Shown here: positions 56,547-64,000 of the stretch, one piece after another | Layout: each line of letters starts with the position of its first letter | Numbering within the stretch: the stretch's first letter is position 1 | Origin: Algimonas porphyrae | Lineage (GTDB): Bacteria > Pseudomonadota > Alphaproteobacteria > Caulobacterales > Maricaulaceae | Assembly: GCF_041429795.1 (NCBI RefSeq) | Contig: NZ_CP163424.1 | Coordinates: 1,242,001-1,306,000, forward strand | DNA length: 64,000 nucleotides | Direction: 5' to 3' | Made by a program: the position numbers and the translations under genes | The notes under the pieces: generated by a model | Told to the model about the DNA's origin: nothing | The model's input: the letters and a program-made list of their open reading frames with translations, nothing else | Databases searched by the model: none

Positions 56547-57253
56547 CCCGCCTCCACAGGTGCGTGGCCCATCGCCCTGTCCGCTTCTGCCATGAGCTGG
56601 TTCATCTCTGTTTCAACGCGGGCGCGCAGTCGTTCGATCCCGGTTTCGTTCATATCCTGTGGGACGCGCACGGGCGTTCCCCAGACGATTTGACCGCGAC
56701 CGAAGGGCAGGGGCAGCACGAAACGGTCCCAACTCTTGAACTGGCGACGACGGGCCACCGTGAAAGTGCAGGGCAGGATCGGGGCGCCTGAGAGTTTTGC
56801 CAGCCGGAACGGTCCGATGGGGACACGCTGGCGCGGTCCGCGGGGTCCGTCCGGTGTGATGACGACGCAGCCCCCTTGATCGATCGCATCCAGAATTTCG
56901 CGACCAGCCTTCCCGCCGCCCTTGATCTTGGTCTTGGCCGCATTTCGTGCCGAGCCCCGGACGGTCGACAGGCCAAGCCAGCGACATGTCCAGGCTACGA
57001 CGGCACCATCGCGCGAGCGGGAAATCAGCACATGCGGGTGCTGGTAGCTGCGTTTCCAAGCGCTGGTGAGGAGCAGAAAGCGGGAGTGAAAGGTGAGGGC
57101 GATCAGCCCGTGCTGCCCATCGATCAGGGGCTGTGCCCGTTCGGGGTAGAGAATATCCCAGCGCGTCGTATATTTGACGAGCGTCATCCAGCTCGCGACC
57201 AGCCCGCCAAGACAGGCTTGCATGAAAGAAGAGCGCATCAAGCGTTTGAACAC
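56543..57253 (-). CDS. DUF374 lysophospholipid acyltransferase family protein
   Basis: The 236-residue protein resembles the DUF374/LpxL-superfamily acyltransferases that sit beside waaA in many alphaproteobacteria. Motifs are LIALTFHSRFLLLTSAWK (in place of the usual H-x4-D), VVITPDGPRGPRQRVPIG and ILPCTFTVARRRQFKSWDRF. An N-terminal hydrophobic helix is present. The GTG at 57253 has a very good AGGGAGGG ribosome site; the frame is open 22 codons further but would overlap the divergent gene. It is first in the lipid A/Kdo operon. Acyl acceptor unknown. Confidence 0.87.
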   Translation of the reverse strand: MFKRLMRSSFMQACLGGLVASWMTLVKYTTRWDILYPERAQPLIDGQHGLIALTFHSRFLLLTSAWKRSYQHPHVLISRSRDGAVVAWTCRWLGLSTVRGSARNAAKTKIKGGGKAGREILDAIDQGGCVVITPDGPRGPRQRVPIGPFRLAKLSGAPILPCTFTVARRRQFKSWDRFVLPLPFGRGQIVWGTPVRVPQDMNETGIERLRARVETEMNQLMAEADRAMGHAPVEAG

Positions 57254-57284
57254 GTTCGCCCTCCCTGTTAGTGGCCGCGCGGAT

Positions 57285-57965
57285 ATGGCGGACCTAAGCG
57301 ACAAACCTCTCGACCTCAACGATCCAAAGGACAGAAAGCAGGCGCGGTATGACCTGACCTGGGGCGATCACGGCTTCCTGCGCAAGCGTTTTGCCAACCG
57401 TCACGATATTGGCGGTGGCATGTACCGTGAAAACCAGCCTTCGCCTGAACGCATCGCGGTCTGGGCCGATGAAGGCATCAAGACGGTCGTTAATCTGCGC
57501 GGCCCGAGTCCCAAGGGGTTCTATCTGCTGGAGAAGGAAGCCTGCGAAAAGCATGGGATCGCGCTGGAAAACTACCGCATGTATTCGCGTGACGTCCATT
57601 CAAAGGATCGTCTGCTCGGTACGAAGGACCTGTTCGATCGGATCGAGTATCCTGCCGTCATGCATTGCAAGTCGGGGGCGGACCGGACCGGGATCATGGG
57701 CGTGCTCTATCGTCATTTCCGGATGGGCGATCCAATCGAAGACGCGATCGAGCAACTCTCATTCAAATATCTGCATGTCCGGCACGGCAAGACCGGTATG
57801 CTCGATTTTTTCTTCGATGATTATCTGACATATAAAGCTGAACATCCGGAGATCAGCTTCGAAGACTGGGTCAAAGGCCCTTACGATCCGGCCGATGTCA
57901 AAAGTCGCTTCATGAGTCACTGGACGGGAAACGCCATCACCGAATGGCTGCTGCGACGGGAATAG
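57285..57965 (+). CDS. Protein tyrosine/dual-specificity phosphatase-like protein
   Basis: The 226-residue protein has the CX5R phosphatase loop (MHCKSGADRTGI, Cys about 128, Arg about 134), and an upstream region around KTVVNLRGP typical of the Siw14/DSP-like branch. There is no signal peptide. It starts only 31 bases from the divergent DUF374 gene, so both promoters must overlap or share elements. A role in controlling envelope or exopolysaccharide synthesis is a guess from position. Substrates might also be inositol phosphates or lipids. Confidence 0.9.
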   Translation: MADLSDKPLDLNDPKDRKQARYDLTWGDHGFLRKRFANRHDIGGGMYRENQPSPERIAVWADEGIKTVVNLRGPSPKGFYLLEKEACEKHGIALENYRMYSRDVHSKDRLLGTKDLFDRIEYPAVMHCKSGADRTGIMGVLYRHFRMGDPIEDAIEQLSFKYLHVRHGKTGMLDFFFDDYLTYKAEHPEISFEDWVKGPYDPADVKSRFMSHWTGNAITEWLLRRE

Positions 57966-58489
57966 TGGCGATTTACCCCTACCATTTCGAGGCTGAGATC
58001 GAGCGATACGGCGTCGTGAAAGTCAGAAAAGTCTGGTATCAGGTGCTGATGCTGCCTCAATCTCTGAGAGCGGAGCTGCCATTTGACGAGTTCCCGAGAC
58101 TGAGAGTCGAAGGCGAGATCGCAGACGTTCCGATGACGAATGCCTTCATACCGACTGGTAATGGACGGAATTATGTAATCGTTGGTCCCGGCGTACGGAA
58201 GGCAGCCTGTGTCGGACTTGGCGACCATGTCGAAATGCGCTTTAGAATTGCCGATCAGGACAGCGTTGATGTGCCAGCTGCGCTTTACGAGGCCTTGCAA
58301 TCCAATCCCGCATTCCAGTCCATCTGGGATGAACTGACTCCTGGAAAGCAGCGCGCGGTGGCACAACATGTGAAATCCGCCAAAACCGAAGCGACGCGAA
58401 AGCGTCGTCTTGAGGAGGCTGTTGAAGTCGTCATGTCATTCGAGGGCCGATTTCGAGAGTGGCGTGACATCCGAAAGCGTGAGACATAA
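57965..58489 (+). CDS. DUF1905 / YdeI (OmdA)-family protein
   Basis: The 174-residue protein combines a DUF1905 beta-barrel domain (residues about 5-95; HFEAEIERYGVVKVRKVWY, FIPTGNGRNYVIVGPGVR) and a YdeI/OmdA-type helical domain (IWDELTPGKQRAVAQHVKSA, TRKRRLEEAVEVV). The proposed GTG start at 57965 overlaps the phosphatase stop by one base with GGGA upstream; an ATG at 57944 is an alternative. YdeI-type proteins are linked to resistance to cationic peptides in some bacteria, without known mechanism. Confidence 0.82.
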   Translation: MAIYPYHFEAEIERYGVVKVRKVWYQVLMLPQSLRAELPFDEFPRLRVEGEIADVPMTNAFIPTGNGRNYVIVGPGVRKAACVGLGDHVEMRFRIADQDSVDVPAALYEALQSNPAFQSIWDELTPGKQRAVAQHVKSAKTEATRKRRLEEAVEVVMSFEGRFREWRDIRKRET

Positions 58490-58491
58490 TC

Positions 58492-58948
58492 ATGGAATAT
58501 CTGCACACAATGGTCCGCGTGGCGGATATCGACGCTTCGCTCGCCTTCTATTGCGATGCGCTCGGCCTTGAAGAGATCAGCCGTTACGATAATGAGGGCG
58601 GGCGGTTCACGCTCGTTTTTCTGGCCGCTCCTGGCGATGCAGAACGGGCCCGGTCCGACAAGGCGCCGATGGTCGAACTGACCTGTAACTGGCCGACGGA
58701 AGACGGCACGTCCGAGACCTATTCCGGCGGACGCAATTTCGGTCATCTGGCGTATCGAGTTCGATGATATCTATGCGGCCTGTCAACGTCTCATGGATCA
58801 TGGGGTGACAATCAGTCGTCCACCGCGCGATGGACGCATGGCCTTTGTCCGGTCGCCTGACGGTATCTCGGTAGAGCTCTTGCAAAAAGGTGACGCGCAG
58901 GAGCCGATCGCGCCATGGGTGGACATGCCCAACGTCGGCAGCTGGTAG
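58492..58948 (+). pseudogene. Glyoxalase/lactoylglutathione lyase-family gene with 1-base insertion
   Basis: The first frame starts at ATG 58492 and gives a vicinal-oxygen-chelate domain ([31 protein letters not shown]) with metal-ligand His near the start and Glu in MVELT, and stops at 58765-58767. The +1 frame from about 58762 continues with [39 protein letters not shown] and stops at 58946-58948. Deleting one T in the GTTC at 58759-58762 restores a protein of about 151 residues, including the last metal-binding Glu. Either a sequencing error or a recent inactivation. It would detoxify methylglyoxal-type aldehydes or belong to a related branch. Confidence 0.85.
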
Positions 58949-59046
58949 CGCCATAGCCCCAACCGATAGGCCCTATTGAAAACTGCGATGCCGCGACGTG
59001 ACGGTCGTCATTGCCCACGGACAGCCGTGCCGCTAGGCACCGCAGC

Positions 59047-61005
59047 GTGATTGCTGAAGTCGGACATATCGCGCTGATTCTCGCCTTTGTTGTGGCGATC
59101 CTGCAGGGAACAATTCCTCTGATCGGCGCGCATTTCAAACATGGGCGCGCCATGGCGCTGGCTGAGCGCGCGGCGTTGGCGCAGGCTTGGTTGCTGATCG
59201 CCAGTTTTTCGCTGCTGACAATCGTCTTTCTGCGCTCCGATTTCTCAGTTCTGCTGGCGGCGAACCATAGTCACACGATGAAGCCGCTACTTTACAAAAT
59301 CAGTGGGGTCTGGGCGAACCATGAAGGCTCCATGCTGCTCTGGGTCGTCATTCTCGGCATTTTCGGGGCCATGGTGCCGCTATTCGGTCGGGCGCTGCCC
59401 CTGTCGCTCAAAGCGCGCGCGCTGGCCGTTCAGGGCCTGCTGGGGGCCGGATTCATCGGTTTCCTGCTATTCACCTCCAATCCGTTCGAGCGGCTCAGCC
59501 CAGTGCCGCTCGATGGTCGGGGGCTGAACCCGCTGCTGCAAGACCCCGGCCTCGCCTTCCATCCGCCGCTGCTCTACGTCGGTTATGTCGGCTTCAGCCT
59601 GGCGTTTTCCTTCGCCGTCGCAGCCCTGATCGAAGGACGTGTTGATGCCGTCTGGGCCCGCTGGCTGCGGCCTTGGGTGCTACTGGCCTGGAGTTTTCTG
59701 ACCCTCGGGATCACGGTCGGGTCCGTCTGGGCCTATTACGAGCTGGGCTGGGGCGGCTGGTGGATGTGGGACCCGGTCGAGAACGTGTCCTTCATGCCGT
59801 GGCTGGCCGGTACGGCACTGCTGCATTCCATCCTGTCGTTGCAACACCGCCACAGCCTTGCGAACTGGACGGTGCTGCTCGCGATTTCGACATTCTCGCT
59901 GTCCATGATCGGGACATTCGTCGTACGGTCCGGTGTGTTGGTCAGCGTTCACGCTTTCGCCGTCGATCCGGCGCGCGGTGTCGTGATCCTCACACTCTTG
60001 CTGATCTATACCGGGGCTGCGCTTGCCCTTTATGCAATGCGCTCGAACACGCTGCAAAGGAGCGCCAATCTGCATCTGGTCAGCCGTGAAGGCGGCCTGG
60101 TCGTCAACAATATCCTGCTGGTCGTCGCCACGGCGACTGTCTTTCTCGGGACCTTCTATCCCCTCTTCGTGGAAGCGACATCAGGCGACAAGATAAGCGT
60201 CGGGGCCCCTTATTTCGATGCGGTCTTCGCGCCGATGATGATCGTGCTGATCCTCGTCATGGCGATCGCCCCGATGCTGAAATGGCGGGAAGATAGATTG
60301 CCACGTTATCGGTCGCTGATGATCAAGGCGGCCATTATTGCCGGGGTCGTGACGGTCCTGACATTCTGGCTGGGCCGGTCGGTGCTGGGTGCGCTGTCTT
60401 TCGGCGTCGCGGGCTGGCTGATCGCCGGGACCGTGGCGGCGCTGCACCGCAGAACCGGGTTCAAAGGGGCGCGTCTGCGGGCTCAGCCGGCGGGAACCTG
60501 GGGATTTGTGATCGCGCATCTGGGCGTCGCCGTCTTCACCATCGGTGTAACCGCAATGAGCATCGGAGCTCAGGACGATATTGCGCGTATGCAGGCCGGC
60601 GACAGTCTCGATGTGGCAGGCTACACATTCACCTTGCAAAGCAAGGAAACAGGCGCGCGCGACAATTTCCAATATCTGGAAGGGACGGTCGACGTGACCC
60701 GAGCGGGTCGCGAGGTCGCAACCCTGACGACACAGCGGCGCTACTATCCGGTGCGTGAAATGTTCACCTCCGAAGCCGGTTTCAAACTGTCGCCCGGTGC
60801 CATGCTGTTCGCCGCGATCGGCGAGGGTGGTACCGAAGGCGGCGTGATTATCCGGGCCTATTATCAGCCCGGTGTCCTGTGGATCTGGATCGGCGCGCTG
60901 ATGATGGCGCTGGCAGGCTTTGTCAGCCTGGCTGATCAGAGGTTGCGTGTCCCCAAGCAGGCCAAGCCTGCCATTGCGAGCGCGGACGCGGTGCCAGCCG
61001 AATGA
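59047..61005 (+). CDS. ccmF: Cytochrome c maturation heme lyase subunit CcmF
   Basis: CcmF is the membrane core that attaches heme to apocytochrome c with CcmH and CcmI. The 652-residue protein has about 14-15 TM helices, the WWD heme-handling motif (WGGWWMWDPVENVSFMPW), the N-terminal ANHSHTMKPLLYKISG loop, FHPPLLYVGYVGFS and a late periplasmic domain (about 540-610). GTG 59047 fits the family start (IAEVGHIALIL); an in-frame TTG at 59011 is less likely. ccmH overlaps by 4 bases. ccmA-E and the thioredoxin gene ccmG are not beside it. Confidence 0.95.
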   Translation: MIAEVGHIALILAFVVAILQGTIPLIGAHFKHGRAMALAERAALAQAWLLIASFSLLTIVFLRSDFSVLLAANHSHTMKPLLYKISGVWANHEGSMLLWVVILGIFGAMVPLFGRALPLSLKARALAVQGLLGAGFIGFLLFTSNPFERLSPVPLDGRGLNPLLQDPGLAFHPPLLYVGYVGFSLAFSFAVAALIEGRVDAVWARWLRPWVLLAWSFLTLGITVGSVWAYYELGWGGWWMWDPVENVSFMPWLAGTALLHSILSLQHRHSLANWTVLLAISTFSLSMIGTFVVRSGVLVSVHAFAVDPARGVVILTLLLIYTGAALALYAMRSNTLQRSANLHLVSREGGLVVNNILLVVATATVFLGTFYPLFVEATSGDKISVGAPYFDAVFAPMMIVLILVMAIAPMLKWREDRLPRYRSLMIKAAIIAGVVTVLTFWLGRSVLGALSFGVAGWLIAGTVAALHRRTGFKGARLRAQPAGTWGFVIAHLGVAVFTIGVTAMSIGAQDDIARMQAGDSLDVAGYTFTLQSKETGARDNFQYLEGTVDVTRAGREVATLTTQRRYYPVREMFTSEAGFKLSPGAMLFAAIGEGGTEGGVIIRAYYQPGVLWIWIGALMMALAGFVSLADQRLRVPKQAKPAIASADAVPAE

Positions 61006-61460
61006 GAGCGCTTCTGATCGCAGGCCTTCTGACGCTGTCGACGCCGACGACCCTGCCGGCCCAGCAGTCCGATCCGGTTGTTACCCAGGCGGTTTCGCCG
61101 GAGATCGAAGCACGGGCCCGTTCGCTCGGACGGACGCTGCGTTGCGTCGTCTGCCAGAACCAGTCGATCGAAGAATCAGACGCCGATCTGGCCGCCGATA
61201 TGCGCGTGCTGGTGCGCGAAGAACTCTCCGCAGGGAAGACGGAAGCCGAAGTCACGGCGCTGATGCGCGACCGTTACGGAGACTATGTGCTGCTCATGCC
61301 GCCTGTGCAGGGTAATACGCTGATCCTCTGGTTCGCGCCGCTGATTGCGGCTTTGGTGGGCCTGTTCTGGTTCGTTTCGCTGCGGCGTCGTCAACAGACC
61401 GATCCGCTGCCCGCGCTGACAGAGGAAGAGCGAGCGCGGCTGGAGACGCTGAGACGATGA
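61002..61460 (+). CDS. ccmH: Cytochrome c-type biogenesis protein CcmH
   Basis: CcmH (CycL) reduces or presents the CxxCH cysteines of apocytochrome c. The 152-residue protein has a signal peptide, the redox motif LRCVVCQNQSIEESDADLA in a short helical bundle, then a TM helix (about 106-126) and a charged tail. Start and stop overlap ccmF and ccmI (ATGA each), so the three are translationally coupled. Confidence 0.95.
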   Translation: MRALLIAGLLTLSTPTTLPAQQSDPVVTQAVSPEIEARARSLGRTLRCVVCQNQSIEESDADLAADMRVLVREELSAGKTEAEVTALMRDRYGDYVLLMPPVQGNTLILWFAPLIAALVGLFWFVSLRRRQQTDPLPALTEEERARLETLRR

Positions 61461-62257
61461 TCTGGGTGATCCTCGCCATACTGGTCCTGATGACGCTGCT
61501 CGTGCTTGCGCCGGCATTTGTGTCGCCCGTGCAGCAGGATAGCGACGAGCTATCCGACTATTTCGCTCAGCTGGACGCCCTTAGTGCGCGAACCGATCTG
61601 GATGCCGACACGCAGGCCGCTGCGCGTCTGACGCTGGAACGACAGATTTTGAAGGCAGAACGCGCGCAAGATAGTGGCGGTGGGCGCTGGCTGGCGGCGA
61701 TGGTCTTCGGCGCTTTGCTGATCGGCGGGGCGACCATCTATGGGCAGGTCGGGCATCCGGGCCCGCTCGAACAACCGATGAGCGAGCAGGATAGTCTGCT
61801 GGCGCAGCTCGAAGCCCGGCTCGCGACTGACCGGGCTGACGATCCAGTCGGCTGGACACTCTACGCCCGGGCATTGGCGTCTCTCGGTCGTCGCGGCGAG
61901 GCGGCCCGTGCCTATGACCGCGCGTTGGAGCTGAATGATGACCCGGCCCTTCGCGCTGAGGCCGAAAGCGCGATCCGCGGTCCGTCTCAGGAAGACATCA
62001 ATGCGGCCATGGAGATGAGCGAAGAAGACCGAAGGCTCATGATCAGAGGCATGGTCGATCGGCTGGCCGAACGGCTTTACGAAAATCCGCAGGATGCGCC
62101 GGGCTGGATCCGCCTGATCCGTGCGCGGATCGTGCTGGGCGATCCGCTGGACGCGGACATTGCCCGGATGCGCGCAGCCTATGTCGAGCGGCAGGATGTT
62201 GCCGATCAGATCCTGCGAGAAGCAGGATATCCACCGCCTGAAAGCGAGACGCCCTAG
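61457..62257 (+). CDS. ccmI: Cytochrome c biogenesis TPR protein CcmI (CycH)
   Basis: CcmI captures the C-terminal part of apocytochrome c. The 266-residue protein has one N-terminal TM helix (about 2-20), a short cytoplasmic/linker helix region, a second TM helix (about 74-92) and a periplasmic domain with TPR-like units (DDPVGWTLYARALASLGRRG; AAARAYDRALEL-type helix) up to the end. Shorter than the roughly 400-residue E. coli-type fused CcmH/I proteins. Its position directly after ccmH supports the call. Confidence 0.88.
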   Translation: MIWVILAILVLMTLLVLAPAFVSPVQQDSDELSDYFAQLDALSARTDLDADTQAAARLTLERQILKAERAQDSGGGRWLAAMVFGALLIGGATIYGQVGHPGPLEQPMSEQDSLLAQLEARLATDRADDPVGWTLYARALASLGRRGEAARAYDRALELNDDPALRAEAESAIRGPSQEDINAAMEMSEEDRRLMIRGMVDRLAERLYENPQDAPGWIRLIRARIVLGDPLDADIARMRAAYVERQDVADQILREAGYPPPESETP

Positions 62258-62403
62258 CAATATGATTGGGCTAGGGCACGGACTTGCGCAGCGGCTGAAA
62301 TATCCATCCATTGAACAAGAATTGGTCGCCATAACCTGTTGCAAGGGGTTCCATACTGCGTGTGAGCCACGCTATGGGACGGCTTTGACCGGGAACTCAT
62401 TCG

Positions 62404-63636
62404 ATGAACGCACAGCCTGAAATCGTTGCCGCACTCAAGCCCAAAGACGCACCCGCGCTGGGTAAATTCGCTTGGGACGACCCGTTTTTGCTGTCCGAAC
62501 AGCTCACCGAAGATGAGCGGATGATCGCGGATGCGACGCGGGCTTTTGCGGACGAACATCTCATGCCGCGCGTAACCAAGGCCTTTGCGGAGGAGACCGT
62601 CGATCCATCCCTGTTCAAGCTCATGGGTGATCAGGGATTGCTCGGCGTGACCTTGCCGGAAGCCTATGGCGGCATTGATGCGGGCTATGTCACTTACGGG
62701 CTGGTCGCGCGCGAAGTCGAACGGGTCGATTCCGGTTATCGCTCCATGATGAGCGTCCAGTCCTCGCTCGTGATTTACCCGATCTATGCTTACGGGTCAG
62801 AAGCCCAGCGCCGCAAATATCTTCCGGGTCTGGCCAGTGGCGAGCTGATCGGTTGCTTCGGTCTGACCGAGCCGGATGCCGGTTCCGATCCGGCGGGCAT
62901 GAAAACGACGGCAACCAAGACTGATGGCGGTTACCGCCTCAACGGGTCCAAAATGTGGATATCCAACTCCCCCATCGCCGATGTCTTCGTGGTCTGGGCC
63001 AAATCCGACGCGCATGATGGCAAGATCCGCGGTTTTGTACTCGATAAGGGCACGCCTGGCCTCAGCGCGCCCAAGATTGGCGGCAAAATCAGCCTGCGAG
63101 CCTCCGTCACGGGCGAAATCGTGATGGATGAGGTCGAAGTCGGTGAAGACGCGCTGCTGCCGAATGTCGAAGGGCTCAAAGGCCCATTCGGATGCCTGAA
63201 CCGCGCGCGATACGGCATCAGCTGGGGTGCGATGGGCGCGGCGGAATTCTGCTGGCATGCGGCGCGCCAATACGGTCTCGACCGGATCCAATTCGGCCGC
63301 CCTCTGGCCCAGACGCAGCTGTTCCAGAAGAAGCTCGCCGATATGCAGACGGAAATCGCGCTCGGCTATCAGGCATCTCTACGCGTCGGTCGTCTCATGG
63401 ACGAGGCCAAGGCTGCCCCGGAGATGATTTCGCTGATCAAGCGCAATAATTGCGGCAAAGCGCTCGATATCGCCCGCCAGTCCCGCGACATGCATGGCGG
63501 CAACGGCATCAGCGAGGAATTTCAGGTCATCCGCCACATGGTCAATCTGGAAACCGTGAATACCTATGAAGGCACGCACGATATTCACGCGCTGATCCTG
63601 GGCCGTGCCCAGACCGGTCTGCAAGCCTTCTTCTAG
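62404..63636 (+). CDS. gcdH: Glutaryl-CoA dehydrogenase
   Basis: This FAD acyl-CoA dehydrogenase oxidises and decarboxylates glutaryl-CoA to crotonyl-CoA in Lys/Trp breakdown. The 410-residue protein has the GCDH-type substrate-binding stretch [55 protein letters not shown], and the catalytic base Glu in [18 protein letters not shown]. These features separate it from short-chain and isovaleryl enzymes. A 2-oxoacid dehydrogenase E1 gene follows 12 bases later, perhaps a step that feeds acyl-CoAs. Confidence 0.93.
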   Translation: MNAQPEIVAALKPKDAPALGKFAWDDPFLLSEQLTEDERMIADATRAFADEHLMPRVTKAFAEETVDPSLFKLMGDQGLLGVTLPEAYGGIDAGYVTYGLVAREVERVDSGYRSMMSVQSSLVIYPIYAYGSEAQRRKYLPGLASGELIGCFGLTEPDAGSDPAGMKTTATKTDGGYRLNGSKMWISNSPIADVFVVWAKSDAHDGKIRGFVLDKGTPGLSAPKIGGKISLRASVTGEIVMDEVEVGEDALLPNVEGLKGPFGCLNRARYGISWGAMGAAEFCWHAARQYGLDRIQFGRPLAQTQLFQKKLADMQTEIALGYQASLRVGRLMDEAKAAPEMISLIKRNNCGKALDIARQSRDMHGGNGISEEFQVIRHMVNLETVNTYEGTHDIHALILGRAQTGLQAFF

Positions 63637-63648
63637 GGTCCGGCTGGT

Positions 63649-64000
63649 ATGAGCCGCGATCACGCGGAAACGGTTCACCGCAACTTTCTGTCTCGGGTTG
63701 CCGCGACAGACTTGCCGTCGCCGCGAACTGATATGGATCTGGCACGGTCGGGTCTTGCCGCGCATGATCTGGTCGCCCTGTTTGATGCGCAGCTTTTGTC
63801 GCGTCATCTCGACCGGATTGCGTTAAAGCTTCAGGCTCGAGGCGAGGGCTTCTACACGATCGGGTCATCCGGTCATGAAGGGAATGCCGGCATCGCCTGG
63901 GCGCTCCGTCCGACGGATATGGCGTTCCTGCATTACAGGGATGCGACGTTCCAGATCGCACGCTCCTTGCAGGTGCCAGGCACGACCCCGCTCTGGGATA
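63649..64000 (+). CDS. 2-oxoacid dehydrogenase E1 (ThDP-dependent), N-terminal part, cut by window end
   Basis: The frame begins at ATG 63649 and runs off the window, giving 117 residues. The stretch LFDAQLLSRHLDRIALKLQA then ARGEGFYTIGSSGHEGNAGI and DMAFLHYRDATFQIARSL matches the fused alpha-beta E1 enzymes of the 2-oxoisovalerate/transketolase-like group (about 700-750 residues in full). It is a different E1 from the split BkdA1/BkdA2 at 6-8 kb. Being 12 bases after gcdH, it is probably in the same operon. Confidence 0.82.
   Translation, partial: MSRDHAETVHRNFLSRVAATDLPSPRTDMDLARSGLAAHDLVALFDAQLLSRHLDRIALKLQARGEGFYTIGSSGHEGNAGIAWALRPTDMAFLHYRDATFQIARSLQVPGTTPLWD

Overview
The window is a 64 kb piece of an alphaproteobacterial chromosome, GC-rich overall and densely packed. 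The gene set points to a marine stalked or prosthecate-type lineage near Hyphomonadales/Maricaulales: an MJ0042 zinc-ribbon/DUF3426 gene divergent from ftsEX, a DUF2093 gene behind xseA, a split P-protein (gcvPA/gcvPB), a ccmF-ccmH-ccmI cluster and a gcdH gene next to a fused-type 2-oxoacid dehydrogenase E1. The lineage is an inference from gene content; no rRNA is present. There is no CRISPR array, no intact insertion sequence and no prophage.

Layout. 1-4.4 kb: an RND efflux adaptor (cut by the window edge) and permease, a strong bidirectional terminator and a tRNA-Met(CAT). 4.5-9 kb: a branched-chain 2-oxoacid dehydrogenase operon (E1alpha, E1beta, E2; no E3) with a divergent Lrp-type regulator. 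9-18 kb: an SRPBCC/GyrI-like protein, uvrB, a hybrid histidine kinase, a zinc-ribbon membrane protein and thrS. 18-27 kb: cell-surface functions, with an O-antigen ligase-like protein, two GT2 glycosyltransferases, an ArnT-like GT39 enzyme, and a two-gene operon for very unusual exported proteins (a WG-repeat protein, and a TPR / poly-glycine / coiled-coil / double TonB-C protein). 27-32 kb: a GGDEF-like/EAL protein, a methyltransferase, chorismate mutase and prephenate dehydrogenase (tyrosine synthesis). 31.5-38 kb: a DUF218 protein with ftsX and ftsE, the zinc-ribbon partner, a YVTN-propeller lipoprotein, rnhA and ispH. 38-40 kb: a lipoprotein and argS, which carries an apparent one-base insertion.

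40-50 kb: an exported M20-type amidohydrolase, then a tandem glycine riboswitch driving gcvT-gcvH, three small overlapping membrane-protein genes, gcvPA and gcvPB. gcvPA has a low-GC 3' part and a C-terminal extension of about 104 residues. Behind gcvPB lies an accessory patch: a cloverleaf-like palindrome, an AT-rich orphan gene with a Cys cluster, a decayed GIY-YIG nuclease gene and two copies of a structured palindromic repeat. 50-64 kb: xseA, a DUF2093 gene, an M23 peptidase, a second small chorismate mutase, an Asp/Ala-rich exported protein, a four-gene overlapping lipid A/Kdo operon (DUF374 acyltransferase, waaA, lpxK, lpxL-like), a tyrosine phosphatase, a YdeI/DUF1905 protein, a frameshifted glyoxalase, cytochrome c maturation genes ccmF-ccmH-ccmI, glutaryl-CoA dehydrogenase and the start of a 2-oxoacid dehydrogenase E1.

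The strongest candidates for undescribed biology are the poly-glycine/TonB operon (20.5-24.4 kb) and the three small membrane proteins embedded in the riboswitch-controlled glycine cleavage operon (43.7-44.4 kb). Two one-base insertions (argS, glyoxalase) should be checked as possible sequencing errors before they are read as biology.
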